Positions 1-10,103 of a DNA stretch of 64,000 nt are shown one piece after another. How positions within the stretch are numbered: position 1 is the stretch's first letter; every line of letters starts with the position of its first letter. The notes below the pieces were generated by a model. It ran no database searches, had not been told where the DNA came from, and worked only from the letters and a program-made list of their open reading frames with translations. The stretch spans positions 62,001 to 126,000 of the forward strand of contig NZ_JAIWPG020000011.1 in NCBI RefSeq assembly GCF_020532665.2, read 5' to 3'. Origin of the DNA: Lelliottia sp. WAP21 (GTDB lineage: Bacteria; Pseudomonadota; Gammaproteobacteria; Enterobacterales; Enterobacteriaceae). Both the position numbers and the translations under genes were made by a program.

Positions 1-766
1 CAGGCGCGGCCACTTTCCCCGTCATTTCTGCGGCTGCGGCCATCACCCGCAAACTGCCGTACTGGCGGAACAGCGCCCACAGCGGCGCCAGCCGGTCAGA
101 GGGGGCGGTGTCTTTGGCTCGGGCAATCGCCAGCGCCGTCTGCGGATACAGCCCTGCGATAACCGAATACCAGACATCAAACCCGGCCTGCAGGGCGGAC
201 GCCGCCCGCCAGTCGCCACTGATGCCCAGGGTGACGTTTTCAGGAAGTTGGGTGCGCATGTGGGCGATATCGTCTGGTATGCGCCCGAGTTTTACGGAGT
301 TAACGTTTGGTAGCGCCGCCACGGCATACAGCAAATCGTCGCTGAAGGTGAACCCGGTGGTGGCCGGGTTGTCGTAAATGCACAGCGGAACAGAGATCCG
401 ATGGGTCACCGTCTCATACAGGCTAAACACTTCCTCTGCCGTCAGGCGCTGGTACGACACGGGGGCCAGTAACACCCCGCGGGCGCCAGCGCTTTGCGCG
501 TCGTCCGCCAGCCGAAGAATATCGTCGAGGCGAAGCGCGCCGATACTCACGCTCACCGGGATGGTTTCGGCATGCACCACGGCGCAGCGGGTGATATGCG
601 TGCGCTCTTCTGGCGTCAGATACGCGTAACTGCCCGTCGACCCGAGGATCCCCAGCGAATCCACACCGGCATCCACCAGCGGGCGCAGCAACTGTACAAA
701 CGCCTGCTCATCAAATTTCCCCTCTCGCAGTGGCGTCAGAGGGAAGGCGCTTAACCCGTGAAACAT
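1..766 (-). CDS. Dihydrodipicolinate synthase/N-acetylneuraminate lyase family aldolase (3' end outside window)
   Basis: Reading the minus strand from the ATG at 766 gives 255 codons before the window edge; the family is usually about 290-310 aa, so only the C-terminus is missing. The start has a good ribosome site (AAGGAC). The translation begins MFHGLSAFPLTPLREGKFD and shows family features: a GSTGSYAYL loop near residue 44 (the GTTGE-like substrate loop), the Tyr of IYDNP, and the Schiff-base Lys in NSVKLG. Known members are (beta/alpha)8-barrel class I aldolases that condense or cleave pyruvate with an aldehyde. The exact substrate cannot be told, and this is unlikely to be the housekeeping dapA. 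It lies 12 bp after the B3/4-domain gene, so the two are probably one operon. Confidence 0.85.
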   Translation of the reverse strand, partial: MFHGLSAFPLTPLREGKFDEQAFVQLLRPLVDAGVDSLGILGSTGSYAYLTPEERTHITRCAVVHAETIPVSVSIGALRLDDILRLADDAQSAGARGVLLAPVSYQRLTAEEVFSLYETVTHRISVPLCIYDNPATTGFTFSDDLLYAVAALPNVNSVKLGRIPDDIAHMRTQLPENVTLGISGDWRAASALQAGFDVWYSVIAGLYPQTALAIARAKDTAPSDRLAPLWALFRQYGSLRVMAAAAEMTGKVAAP

Positions 767-778
767 CCGCTTGTCCTT

Positions 779-1465
779 TTAGAGTTCAATCAGTTGAAGG
801 TGAGCAGTGGATCCCGGCATCAGCTGCTGCAGATTGCGGACCAACTCATCGCCAGCCTCCTGCAATGCCGATAACGGCATCGACGGCAGACTTTCGAGAA
901 TGAACCACATGCGTTGCGCCTGGCTATCAAGACGCGTACGCACGCCCTGGCGCCAGTTCCAGCGACGGCAGGTAACGCCGATATCATCGCGCCAGATAAC
1001 TTCGCCCGCATCCGGGTATTCGATAACCGGCTGGCCTTCTTTCAGGGTATCAAAGGGTTCATGACCTTCGGCAAGGGTCAGACGCGGTGCGCCTGAATAT
1101 GCGGCAAGGTTCTCACCCCCGACGGGAATGGCGTAACGAATGCTGATGGCATTGTAAATATCCACCACCGGATCGAGAGGAGGCAGCGAACCTTCTTTCA
1201 TTACCCGTTTACGCAGGGCCGATGCCGAGCAGGGCGTGCGCTTTGGTTTTGCGCCGAAGGCTTTAAAAACGTCATCCCAGGCGCTGAGGTGCGCTTCAGC
1301 CCAGGCGACATCATCTTTGAGGACCTGCTGACAGGCCTGTGCCAGCGCGGCAGAGGCCACCTCCGGCTGGGTTATCGGGGCGGCTTCAACCAGAATGCTC
1401 AGCGCCCGAAAGCCGGGGGCAATGGCGGCAAGACGGAAGTCTATTGACGGCGTAACGAGAGACAT
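779..1465 (-). CDS. B3/4 domain-containing protein
   Basis: This 228-aa protein resembles stand-alone B3/B4-domain proteins related to the editing-type B3/4 domain of phenylalanyl-tRNA synthetase beta subunit. Recognisable parts are KRTPCSASALRKRV near residue 75, the segment LDPVVDIYNAISIRYAIPVGG near 100, and the WRDDIGVTCRRWNWRQG region near 160. Stand-alone members are often proposed to act in trans on mischarged tRNA or amino-acid-like substrates, but no function is established for this one. It is followed after 12 bp by the aldolase-family gene and is divergent from an XRE-cupin regulator 42 bp away, which suggests local control by that regulator. Confidence 0.8.
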   Translation of the reverse strand: MSLVTPSIDFRLAAIAPGFRALSILVEAAPITQPEVASAALAQACQQVLKDDVAWAEAHLSAWDDVFKAFGAKPKRTPCSASALRKRVMKEGSLPPLDPVVDIYNAISIRYAIPVGGENLAAYSGAPRLTLAEGHEPFDTLKEGQPVIEYPDAGEVIWRDDIGVTCRRWNWRQGVRTRLDSQAQRMWFILESLPSMPLSALQEAGDELVRNLQQLMPGSTAHLQLIEL

Positions 1466-1476
1466 AAATAATCCTG

Positions 1477-1526
1477 TATTGACTGTTTTAGACTATGGTA
1501 GTGACTAATGACTGATAAAGTCAATA
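1477..1526. promoter_or_regulatory. Candidate operator between divergent B3/4 gene and XRE-cupin gene
   Basis: The short divergent intergenic region carries an 8-bp perfect inverted repeat: TATTGACT at 1477-1484 and AGTCAATA at 1519-1526. Between them is the small palindrome TAGTGACTA. It overlaps the start of the regulator gene, as is common for autoregulated XRE-cupin regulators. Binding is inferred from position and symmetry only. Confidence 0.35.
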
Positions 1527-2110
1527 TAATGACCGATTCGGGCGCTGATGTGACACAGGTCAGTCTGGCTGTTGCCCGCCGTATTCACACCTGGCGCAAA
1601 GAGAAAAAATTGTCTCTGGACGAATTGTCACGCCGCGCCAGCGTCAGCAAAGGCATGCTGGTAGAGATAGAAAAAGGGGCGGCGAATCCGAGCATCGCCA
1701 TATTGTGCAAACTGGCCGCCGCGCTCGGCGTCTCGGTGGCGGATATCGTCAACGTCTCCAGCGAACCGCGGGTTCACATTATTGAAGAAGAGGCTATTCC
1801 GGTTCTGTGGCAGGGCGCACAGGGTGGGCGTGCCAGGCTACTGGCGGGTACCGCCGGTCCGGACATGATTGAATTATGGTCCTGGGAGATGCAACCTGGC
1901 GAGCAATTTACCTCACCGGGACACCCGGCAGGCACGTTCGAGCTGCTGCATGTGAACGACGGGGTATTAACGCTCACGGTGGATAACACGGCGACACAGG
2001 TCGGTGCCGGAGCGTCTGCGGTAGCGAAAACCGACGCGCCGCACGGGTATGCTAACGAGGGAGAGCAATTACTGCGGTTTACGATGACGGTCGCAGAGTT
2101 TCATCGCTAA
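1508..2110 (+). CDS. XRE-family transcriptional regulator with C-terminal cupin domain
   Basis: The protein is 200 aa. Residues ~20-75 form a helix-turn-helix (ARRIHTWRKEKKLSLDELSR, then ASVSKGMLVEIEKG and NPSIAILCKLAAALGVSVAD). Residues ~110-200 form a single cupin barrel with PGEQFTSPGHPAGTFELLHV and a downstream PHGYANEG motif. Such SutR/PuuR-like proteins bind DNA through the HTH and sense a small molecule through the cupin. It is divergent from the B3/4-aldolase pair and is their likely regulator. The start is uncertain: the ATG at 1508 and a second in-frame ATG at 1529 both lack a strong ribosome site, and the first lies inside the candidate operator. Confidence 0.85.
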   Translation: MTDKVNIMTDSGADVTQVSLAVARRIHTWRKEKKLSLDELSRRASVSKGMLVEIEKGAANPSIAILCKLAAALGVSVADIVNVSSEPRVHIIEEEAIPVLWQGAQGGRARLLAGTAGPDMIELWSWEMQPGEQFTSPGHPAGTFELLHVNDGVLTLTVDNTATQVGAGASAVAKTDAPHGYANEGEQLLRFTMTVAEFHR

Positions 2111-2111
2111 A

Positions 2112-2135
2112 CTCCCCCTCCCGTCGGAGGGGGAG
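2112..2135. terminator. Convergent hairpin between XRE-cupin gene and patA
   Basis: A 10-bp perfect stem (CTCCCCCTCC / GGAGGGGGAG) with a 4-nt loop lies 2 nt after the regulator stop and 6 nt before the patA stop. No T tract follows, so termination strength is uncertain. Confidence 0.5.
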
Positions 2136-2140
2136 GCGTA

Positions 2141-3582
<1,442 letters not shown>

Positions 3583-3719
3583 CTTCCGGGGACATAACGA
3601 AAATCGGGATAAACGCCAGGTGAAAATAATATTGTGTAATATTTAATCATGCCGAAGGTGGGGGCATCTGGTGTCCCGCTGGGCTTTGATGAAGGGAGAG
3701 CACCCCTTTTCAGGGCAAC

Positions 3720-3736
3720 TGCACCAGGTGGGTGCA
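3720..3736. promoter_or_regulatory. NtrC (NRI)-like enhancer site upstream of patA
   Basis: TGCACCAGGTGGGTGCA is a near-perfect dyad that fits the NtrC consensus TGCACCA-N3-TGGTGCA with one mismatch. It lies about 140 bp upstream of the sigma-54 element, a normal enhancer distance. The rest of 3583-3876 shows no convincing gene. Confidence 0.65.
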
Positions 3737-3876
3737 CGCCGAAGGATGTAGTGGACATTAACTTATCGTACTTTGTGGGTAATTTCTTTATGAAAGTATT
3801 CAAAATCAATCAATTACAAAAGCATACAAAAAGTGCGGTTTAGCGAGGATTTGCGATCTCGATCGGTTTTAACAAC

Positions 3877-3903
3877 TAAAGATAAATTATTTACCGCCGA
3901 AAA
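3877..3903 (+). promoter_or_regulatory. Flagellar sigma-28 (FliA) promoter of aer
   Basis: TAAAGATA, an 11-bp spacer, then GCCGAAAA matches the FliA consensus TAAAGTTT-N11-GCCGATAA with the exact spacing. It lies 52 bp upstream of the aer start. Confidence 0.85.
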
Positions 3904-3954
3904 GAGATTAATCCACAAAATTAACAATCGAATAACCTGCAAGGGATGCCCATC

Positions 3955-5475
3955 ATGTCCTCTCAACCCTACGTCACCCAGAATGAATATCCGCTGAACG
4001 ACGACACCACGTTAATGTCCACCACCGATCTGCACAGTCATATGACCCATACCAATGACACCTTTGTGCAGGTGAGCGGTTATCAGCTTCATGAATTGCT
4101 GGGGCAACCTCACAATCTTGTCCGCCATCCTGATATGCCGAAAGCCGCGTTTGCGGATATGTGGTACACGCTTAAACAGGGTGAGCCGTGGAGCGGTATT
4201 GTCAAAAATCGCCGTAAAAATGGTGACCACTACTGGGTGCGGGCGAATGCGGTGCCGATGGTGCGCGGTGGCGAGGTGACGGGCTATATGTCGATTCGCA
4301 CGCGCGCCACGAGAGAAGAGATAGCCGCGGTTGAACCGCTCTATAAAGCCCTCAACGAAGGCCGTTGCAGTAAGCGAATCGACAAAGGGCTGGTGGTGCG
4401 CAAAGGCTGGCTGGGTAAATTACCCGCTATGCCGCTGCGCTGGCGCGTGCGCTGCGTGATGGCAGGCTTGTTTGCCGTACTGGCCGCCACGCTGGTTGCC
4501 AGCCATGCCGGAGTGCTGGCCTTAGCCGCCAGTGCGTTGGTGATAATGGTAGGCACGATGGTATTTGAGCAGCAAATCGTGCGTCCTGTGGAGAATGTGG
4601 CCCGTCAGGCGCTGAAAGTGGCGACGGGCGAGCGCAACAGCGTGGAGCATCTCAACCGCAGCGATGAACTGGGGCTAACCTTGCGGGCGGTGGGCCAGCT
4701 GGGGTTAATGTGTCGCTGGCTGATTAATGATGTTTCAAGTCAGGTGGTGAGCGTGCGCGACGGCAGCGATCGTCTGGCAAAAGGCAATGACGATTTAAAC
4801 GATCGTACCCGACAGACGGTCGCCAACGTCCAGCAGACGGTGACAACGATGAACCAGATGGCGGCATCGGTTCAGAGCAACTCTGAAACCGCGGCGGCGG
4901 CGGATAAACTTTCGATGGCGGCCAGCGGTGCGGCAACGCAGGGCGGGAATGCGATGCAAACCGTGGTGAAGACAATGGATGAAATCGCCGACAGTACCCA
5001 GCGCATCGGTTCCATTACCAAACTGATTAATGATATCGCTTTCCAGACCAATATTCTGGCGCTGAATGCGGCGGTAGAAGCGGCGCGGGCCGGCGAGCAG
5101 GGGAAAGGCTTCGCGGTGGTGGCAGGCGAAGTGCGACACCTGGCCAGCCGGAGTGCCAACGCGGCGAATGATATTCGTAAGCTGATTGATGCCAGTGCGA
5201 ATAAAGTGCAATCGGGAGCCGATCAGGTTCATGCCGCAGGGCGGACGATGGACGACATTGTGACGCAGGTGCAAAACGTCACCAGCCTGATTGCGCAAAT
5301 CAGCCACTCGACGTCTGAGCAGGCAACGGGGCTTAACGATCTCACCCGTGCCGTTGCTGAACTGGATGGCATTACGCAGAAAAATGCCGATCTGGTCGAA
5401 GAGAGTGCGCGCGTATCGGCAATGGTGAAGCATCGTGCGGGTCGCCTGGAAGATGCGGTAACCGTGCTCCATTAA
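3955..5475 (+). CDS. aer: Aerotaxis and redox chemoreceptor Aer
   Basis: Aer senses redox/energy state through FAD bound to a cytoplasmic PAS domain and signals to CheA/CheW. The N-terminal PAS domain (~residues 10-120) has the NDTFVQVSGY and GQPHNLVRHPDMPKAAFADM motifs. A hydrophobic membrane anchor (~residues 165-205) is followed by a HAMP region and the conserved MCP hairpin tip ([20 protein letters not shown]). The start at 3955 is chosen over the ATG at 3946 because the AAGGGA ribosome site is correctly spaced only for 3955. The result is 506 aa, the same as E. coli Aer. A sigma-28 promoter upstream puts it in the flagellar class 3 regulon. Confidence 0.96.
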   Translation: MSSQPYVTQNEYPLNDDTTLMSTTDLHSHMTHTNDTFVQVSGYQLHELLGQPHNLVRHPDMPKAAFADMWYTLKQGEPWSGIVKNRRKNGDHYWVRANAVPMVRGGEVTGYMSIRTRATREEIAAVEPLYKALNEGRCSKRIDKGLVVRKGWLGKLPAMPLRWRVRCVMAGLFAVLAATLVASHAGVLALAASALVIMVGTMVFEQQIVRPVENVARQALKVATGERNSVEHLNRSDELGLTLRAVGQLGLMCRWLINDVSSQVVSVRDGSDRLAKGNDDLNDRTRQTVANVQQTVTTMNQMAASVQSNSETAAAADKLSMAASGAATQGGNAMQTVVKTMDEIADSTQRIGSITKLINDIAFQTNILALNAAVEAARAGEQGKGFAVVAGEVRHLASRSANAANDIRKLIDASANKVQSGADQVHAAGRTMDDIVTQVQNVTSLIAQISHSTSEQATGLNDLTRAVAELDGITQKNADLVEESARVSAMVKHRAGRLEDAVTVLH

Positions 5476-5492
5476 ACTCACCTGTTCCAGTA

Positions 5493-5528
5493 AAGCCGTT
5501 TATTTCGCCAGAAATAAGCGGCTTTTTT
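5493..5528 (+). terminator. Rho-independent terminator of aer
   Basis: AAGCCGTTTATTTC pairs with GAAATAAGCGGCTT around a GCCA loop (one unpaired G), followed by TTTTTTG. It begins 18 nt after the aer stop. The remaining AT-rich sequence up to 5746 holds no gene that I can support. Confidence 0.85.
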
Positions 5529-5746
5529 GTTCGCTGTAAATGTCATTATTTATGAGGTTTATTGTTAAATTTATATTAAATAACTAAATAATACAGCGAA
5601 GTTATTTATCTCCCTTAAAACCATTTTTCAAAGACGTAATTTAAAATTGCATTAATCTGTGAGTCATATAACGATCGATTGACCATTATTAATAGTCTGC
5701 ACCTATCCATGTTGATGGTTATGAAATATAAAAACGATCAAAGTCA

Positions 5747-5773
5747 TAAAGTTAGCGGAGATGTGACCGATAA
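5747..5773 (+). promoter_or_regulatory. Flagellar sigma-28 (FliA) promoter of the second chemoreceptor
   Basis: TAAAGTTA, an 11-bp spacer, then ACCGATAA matches the FliA consensus with exact spacing. It lies 40 bp before the ATG at 5813. Confidence 0.85.
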
Positions 5774-5812
5774 AAAGGATCGTTGAGGAATAATCACATT
5801 GATGGAGTATAT

Positions 5813-7372
5813 ATGTTCTTACGTAACGTTAAGATCGGCACAAAATTATTTCTGGCCTTCGGCTTCTTTATTGTCTTAATGATCGTGAGTGCCAGCCTGT
5901 CGCTGATGAGTCTGAATCGAGCCAATAACGGGATGCAATCTATTATCTCCACTGTCTATCCCACAACGGTCAAAGCTAATCAGCTCATCGATAATTTTCA
6001 GGAATTTGTTAGCACTCAACAGCTCATGCTGTTGGATGACAAAGGTACCTATGCAGGGGAGTCACAGCAGCGGCTTAAAGCCATTAGCGGGCAGATTACG
6101 CTGATACTGGAGGATCTGAATGCAGCTCTGAAGGATGCGCAATCCCAACGCATTCTGGCGGGCATTGGCGAGGTGCGCCAGCAGTACCTTGACTCCCGTT
6201 ATCGCATTTTGCAGGCGGTACAAAACAACGATCGTGCCGGGGCGATTGAGGAGATGATGACTCACACCATCAATCTGCAACATGCCTACAAAACAAAAGT
6301 GCAGGAGCTGATCGCAGTACAAAATAACGAGATGAAAAGCGCCGGTAAACAGGTCGAAGGTGACTTCACCACTAACCGTCTGATGCTTCTCGGGCTCACG
6401 CTGATAAGCGTTATCGCCGGTAGCGCGATGGGCTGGTTTATCGTGCGATCAATCACCCGCCCGCTCGGCGAGGCGGTCACGTTTGCAGAGGCGATTGCCG
6501 AAGGGGACTTAACCCGCACCATTTCTGCGCGCTCCGTAGATGAAACGGGCCAGTTGCTGCATGCTCTGATGGAGATGAAAACCCGGCTTCTGGCAATCGT
6601 TCAGCAGGTGCAAACCGGTTCAGAGAATATCTCCAGCGCGGCGGCGCAGATTGTGGCAGGCAACCAGGATCTGGCTGCACGTACCGAAGAGCAGGCCAGC
6701 TCTGTTGAGCAGACGGCTGCGTCGATGGAGCAAATCACCGCCACGGTGAAAAACACCGCGGCTCATACCGGCGAAGCAACGAACCTTTCCGCAGATGCCG
6801 CGACCGTGGTGAAAAACAACGGCGAGATGATGAAGCAGGTTACGCAAAAAATGCGCCTGATTAATGACACCTCCAACCGGATGTCTGACATCATCAACCT
6901 GATTGATGCGATTGCGTTCCAGACCAACATTCTGGCGCTGAATGCGGCTGTCGAAGCAGCGCGTGCGGGTGAGCATGGACGTGGTTTTGCGGTTGTGGCC
7001 GGAGAAGTGCGTCAACTGGCGCAAAAAAGTGCGTCATCGGCGAGTGAAATTCGCCAGCTTATCGAAAGCTCGACCAGCCAGACCCAGGACGGCATGAACC
7101 TGGTGGAAAAGGCCAGCGGCCTGATTAATGGCATGGTCGGTAACGTGGAAGGGATGGATATGATCCTGCGCGAAATCCGCCAGGCCAGCCACGAGCAGAC
7201 CGAAGGTATCTCGCAGATTAACAGCGCTATTGGCCTGATTGACTCCACCACGCAACAAAACTCCGCGCTGGTGGAAGAGTCTGTTGCGGCGGCGGCGTCC
7301 CTGAACGACCAGGCCCTGCACCTGAAAGAGCTGGTGAAAGTATTCCGCGTGCGCGACGAGGCGCTGGCTTAA
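5813..7372 (+). CDS. Methyl-accepting chemotaxis protein (Tsr/Tar-type topology)
   Basis: This 519-aa transmembrane receptor has TM1 at ~10-32 ([20 protein letters not shown]), a periplasmic four-helix-bundle ligand domain at ~35-190, TM2 at ~195-215, then HAMP and the cytoplasmic signalling domain with tip [20 protein letters not shown]. Ligand unknown. The C-terminus ends [10 protein letters not shown] and has no NWETF-type CheR/CheB docking pentapeptide, so it probably depends on other receptors for adaptation, like Trg or Tap. The start at 5813 has a GGAG ribosome site; an upstream ATG at 5783 has none. It overlaps the convergent yqjI stop by 4 bp. Confidence 0.93.
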   Translation: MFLRNVKIGTKLFLAFGFFIVLMIVSASLSLMSLNRANNGMQSIISTVYPTTVKANQLIDNFQEFVSTQQLMLLDDKGTYAGESQQRLKAISGQITLILEDLNAALKDAQSQRILAGIGEVRQQYLDSRYRILQAVQNNDRAGAIEEMMTHTINLQHAYKTKVQELIAVQNNEMKSAGKQVEGDFTTNRLMLLGLTLISVIAGSAMGWFIVRSITRPLGEAVTFAEAIAEGDLTRTISARSVDETGQLLHALMEMKTRLLAIVQQVQTGSENISSAAAQIVAGNQDLAARTEEQASSVEQTAASMEQITATVKNTAAHTGEATNLSADAATVVKNNGEMMKQVTQKMRLINDTSNRMSDIINLIDAIAFQTNILALNAAVEAARAGEHGRGFAVVAGEVRQLAQKSASSASEIRQLIESSTSQTQDGMNLVEKASGLINGMVGNVEGMDMILREIRQASHEQTEGISQINSAIGLIDSTTQQNSALVEESVAAAASLNDQALHLKELVKVFRVRDEALA

Positions 7373-7935
7373 TCCAGCTGCGTAATATCCAGCGATGCAC
7401 GGTCAATAATACCGATAATCTGTTTAAGCTGTGCATCGCTCAGCCCTTCCTGGTTCACTTTCAGATCCAGTACCGCTTTGAAATTATCTAATGCCCGCTT
7501 CATCTGCGGGTTTTTTCGCAACTGAAAACCCACGCAACGCGCTTTCACGCGTTCCTGGATGTGCTCCAGATGTTCCTGGTTTTCATCCAGCCATTGCTGT
7601 CCGGCAACGGTGATAGCAATCTTCTTCCGCCCATTTTCCTCTTCGGAAATGGTAATAAAGGCCTGATCCTGCAAGAAATCAAGGGTAGGGTAGATCACGC
7701 CCGGGCTGGGGGTGTAATTGCCCTGCGTCAGGGTTTCGATCTCCTTGATAAGCTCATAGCCGTGGCTCGCATTGCGGGTGAGGATCTCCAGAATCACCAG
7801 GCGTAACTCCCCGTGCCCGAAGAAGCGCTGACGACGACTGCCGCCGCCATGATGCTCGCCGCCGCGTTCGTGATGTTCGCCACCGCGTCCGTGGTGGTGG
7901 TGACCGCGCTCAAAACCGTCGTGTGAGTGTCGCAT
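7369..7935 (-). CDS. yqjI: PadR-family metal-responsive repressor YqjI
   Basis: This 188-aa protein has a His/Gly-rich N-terminal extension (residues 1-36, e.g. [20 protein letters not shown]), typical of metal-binding YqjI. A PadR winged helix follows at ~37-110 ([20 protein letters not shown], then [19 protein letters not shown]) and a C-terminal dimerisation helix. E. coli YqjI is a nickel-responsive repressor of itself and of the siderophore reductase yqjH, linking nickel excess to iron homeostasis. Here it is divergent from yqjH, with matching GATATATC motifs at both promoters. It is slightly shorter than E. coli YqjI (about 207 aa) because of the His-rich part. Confidence 0.92.
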   Translation of the reverse strand: MRHSHDGFERGHHHHGRGGEHHERGGEHHGGGSRRQRFFGHGELRLVILEILTRNASHGYELIKEIETLTQGNYTPSPGVIYPTLDFLQDQAFITISEEENGRKKIAITVAGQQWLDENQEHLEHIQERVKARCVGFQLRKNPQMKRALDNFKAVLDLKVNQEGLSDAQLKQIIGIIDRASLDITQLD

Positions 7936-7953
7936 GTTGTTTCTCCTTAATTT

Positions 7954-7973
7954 GATATATCTAATTTATATCT
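7954..7973. promoter_or_regulatory. Candidate YqjI operator at the yqjI promoter
   Basis: GATATATCTAATTTATATCT just upstream of the yqjI start contains the palindrome GATATATC (7954-7961) plus a second partial copy. The same GATATATC recurs on the yqjH side at 8138-8145. Confidence 0.55.
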
Positions 7974-8107
7974 AAAATTAAAAAATGTGCAACGATCATG
8001 ATGGGTAAACTTGTAACTTGTTAATTATAATGAATTTAAAGTTTTTTATCGTTCTAAGGCTTACGCCCCATTTTCTATATCAAAAAAAATCTTGCAATAT
8101 CGGTGGA

Positions 8108-8126
8108 TAGCAATCATTATCATTTG
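8108..8126. promoter_or_regulatory. Fur box upstream of yqjH
   Basis: AGCAATCATTATCATTTG matches most of the Fur consensus GATAATGATAATCATTATC on the complementary strand. Iron control of yqjH fits its role in iron release from siderophores. Confidence 0.65.
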
Positions 8127-8136
8127 AACAAAATTT

Positions 8137-8146
8137 AGATATATCG
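8137..8146. promoter_or_regulatory. Candidate YqjI operator at the yqjH promoter
   Basis: AGATATATCG repeats the GATATATC palindrome seen at the yqjI promoter. It lies 26 bp before the yqjH start and next to the Fur box, so both regulators could act here. Confidence 0.5.
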
Positions 8147-8171
8147 TAATCACATTCACGAAGGCAATGAC

Positions 8172-8933
8172 ATGACATCTACCCGCTATCCACAACGTGT
8201 TCGCAATGAACTGCGCTTTCGCGAGCTGACCGTGCTTCGCGTCGAGCGCGTGAGCGCTGGTTTTCAGCGTATTGTCCTGGGCGGCGAAGCACTGGAAGGC
8301 TTTAGCTCAAAAGGATTTGATGACCATAGCAAAGTATTCTTCCCGGCCCCCGGCACGTCCTTTGTGCCACCGGTGATAACGGAAGAAGGCATCGACTGGG
8401 GTGAGGGCGTGCGCCCGCAGGCGCGCGACTATACGCCGCTTTACGACGAAGCACGCCATGAGCTGATGCTCGATTTTTTTGTGCACGACGGTGGTATCGC
8501 AAGCGACTGGGCCGTGCAGGCAAAAGAGGGTGATACGCTCACTATCGGAGGACCGCGCGGTTCGCTGGTGGTACCGGAGGATTATGCCTGGCAACTCTAC
8601 GTGTGCGATGAGTCCGGTATGCCGGCGCTGCGTCGTCGGCTCGACGCCATTGCCAGATTGCCGGTTCGCCCGGAGATTCATGCCGTGGTCACCGTTGGGG
8701 ATGCCGCTTATCAGGCGTATCTGGCCGATCTGGATTTCAACATCACCTGGATACCCGGGCATGACGAACAGGCCATCGCCGATCATCTGGCCTCGCTGAC
8801 GGTGCCAGAGAGTGATTATTTCATCTGGCTGACCGGGGAAGGAAAAGTGGTGAAACGCCTGAGCCGCCAGTTCGATACTGACGCGATTGATCAGCAGCTG
8901 GTGCGTGCCAGCGCCTACTGGCACGCTAAATAG
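8172..8933 (+). CDS. yqjH: NADPH-dependent ferric siderophore reductase YqjH
   Basis: This 253-aa cytoplasmic flavoprotein belongs to the siderophore-interacting protein family. It reduces Fe(III)-siderophores to release Fe(II). The FAD-binding barrel contains FDDHSKVFFP and RDYTPLYDEA (the R-x-Y-T-x-R-like FAD motif), followed by HDGGIASDWAVQAKEGDTL and GGPRGSLVVP. The NADPH/SIP domain starts with YVCDESGMPALRRRL, and the end has WLTGEGKVVKRL. Length and sequence match E. coli YqjH (254 aa). Control is probably by Fur and YqjI. Its stop directly abuts the stop of the convergent J-domain gene. Confidence 0.94.
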   Translation: MTSTRYPQRVRNELRFRELTVLRVERVSAGFQRIVLGGEALEGFSSKGFDDHSKVFFPAPGTSFVPPVITEEGIDWGEGVRPQARDYTPLYDEARHELMLDFFVHDGGIASDWAVQAKEGDTLTIGGPRGSLVVPEDYAWQLYVCDESGMPALRRRLDAIARLPVRPEIHAVVTVGDAAYQAYLADLDFNITWIPGHDEQAIADHLASLTVPESDYFIWLTGEGKVVKRLSRQFDTDAIDQQLVRASAYWHAK

Positions 8934-10103
8934 TTACGCGGCAGTATCCAGCTGCGCCTCGTTCACCTGGTGTTCAAGCGAGGCGCGCACGTCGTGCAAC
9001 GCTTTCTCCTGCTGAGCAAAATAGCTTTCCATATTGCTCAGTGAGGAGACAAGAAGCCACGACTCCTCTTTTTCCAGCTCTGCCAGTTCGTTGACCAGCG
9101 TGTCGATTTGTTCGCGCACCTGCGTCATTTTTTTACGGATGCGCTCCAGATCGTTCAACCTGTCGCTGGCCATCAAGGGCTCGAATCCTTGTTGCAGGCG
9201 AGCCACCAGTGAACGAATCGCTTTTACGTCACCGCGTTGCTTAGCCTGATTGAGCTGGACCATCATGGCATTGGCCTCTTCTTTCAGATCGTCAGCGACC
9301 AGATCCGGGTGACAGAGTTTGCTTGCCTGTCGCCAGAGCCGTTTCAGCTCGTTTTGATCTTCTTCTGAAAGATCTTTGCCTTTACGCAGACGTATTTCAG
9401 CATCGTGGTGCTGCTCACGATACTTTTCGTACTCTTCGTTTGCCTCATCCCGCGCCTGTCGCGCCGGTTCTTCTTCGCGCGTCAGGCCAGTTTCCAGCTC
9501 CTGCGCTTCGTTCAGCAGGTTGGCAATGAGATCGCTTTGCTGCTGTAAATGCTTACGCGCTTCGCTGGCCTGTACCGAATCAGCGGGCAGATCGCGCCAG
9601 CGCTGGGTGAGCGTCACCAGCACCTCTACCGCCTGCGCCATATAGTGCTGACAGCGGCGATAATCCTCTTGTCTGCGACGAAACTCTGCCTGCTGGCGGC
9701 GCAGATTAAGTTCCGCGAGGGTTTTTCGCAGCGACAGAATCTGCTGCATCAGCGGGCCGAGGCGTGAGAAATAGAGATCGTTGAATTCATCCAGCTGCTG
9801 CACGCGAGCATTGCGGCGATCGATAAGGTCGCGCAGGCGCTCTTCCAGCGCTTTCAGTTCCAGCTTGCTGGCGGCCACCTGCGGATCGCGCCACGGGGTG
9901 ATCGCCCGTTGGCTCTGCAACCATTGCGTTATCGCCGCCATCGCCACGGTGTAGTTTTTATTCTCAAGCGCGAAGACGATTGCCTGTAGCTCTTCGTCAA
10001 ACGCTTCACTTTTCAGCCGTGCCAGTTGGCTCAGGATGATGTCGTCATCTTCCAGCTCAATGGCATTTTTAATGATTTCTAGCCGTTTGATCGGTGTGCT
10101 CAT
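8934..10103 (-). CDS. Coiled-coil protein with J-domain-like HPD segment
   Basis: This 389-aa protein is rich in charged helices, with predicted coiled coils at ~75-245 and 320-385. Residues ~250-310 (DQNELKRLWRQASKLCHPDL onward) resemble a J-domain, with the diagnostic HPD at 265-267, followed by NAMMVQLNQAKQRGDVKAI as in DnaJ-like proteins. It may recruit DnaK, but its client is unknown and no named E. coli homologue is recognised. There are no signal or membrane segments, so it is likely cytosolic. It appears monocistronic, between yqjH and the prophage remnant. Confidence 0.75.
   Translation of the reverse strand: MSTPIKRLEIIKNAIELEDDDIILSQLARLKSEAFDEELQAIVFALENKNYTVAMAAITQWLQSQRAITPWRDPQVAASKLELKALEERLRDLIDRRNARVQQLDEFNDLYFSRLGPLMQQILSLRKTLAELNLRRQQAEFRRRQEDYRRCQHYMAQAVEVLVTLTQRWRDLPADSVQASEARKHLQQQSDLIANLLNEAQELETGLTREEEPARQARDEANEEYEKYREQHHDAEIRLRKGKDLSEEDQNELKRLWRQASKLCHPDLVADDLKEEANAMMVQLNQAKQRGDVKAIRSLVARLQQGFEPLMASDRLNDLERIRKKMTQVREQIDTLVNELAELEKEESWLLVSSLSNMESYFAQQEKALHDVRASLEHQVNEAQLDTAA

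Noticed and set aside
3649..3843. 64-codon open frame between patA and aer
   Set aside because: It covers the NtrC-like site and upstream control region, and has no ribosome site or similarity.
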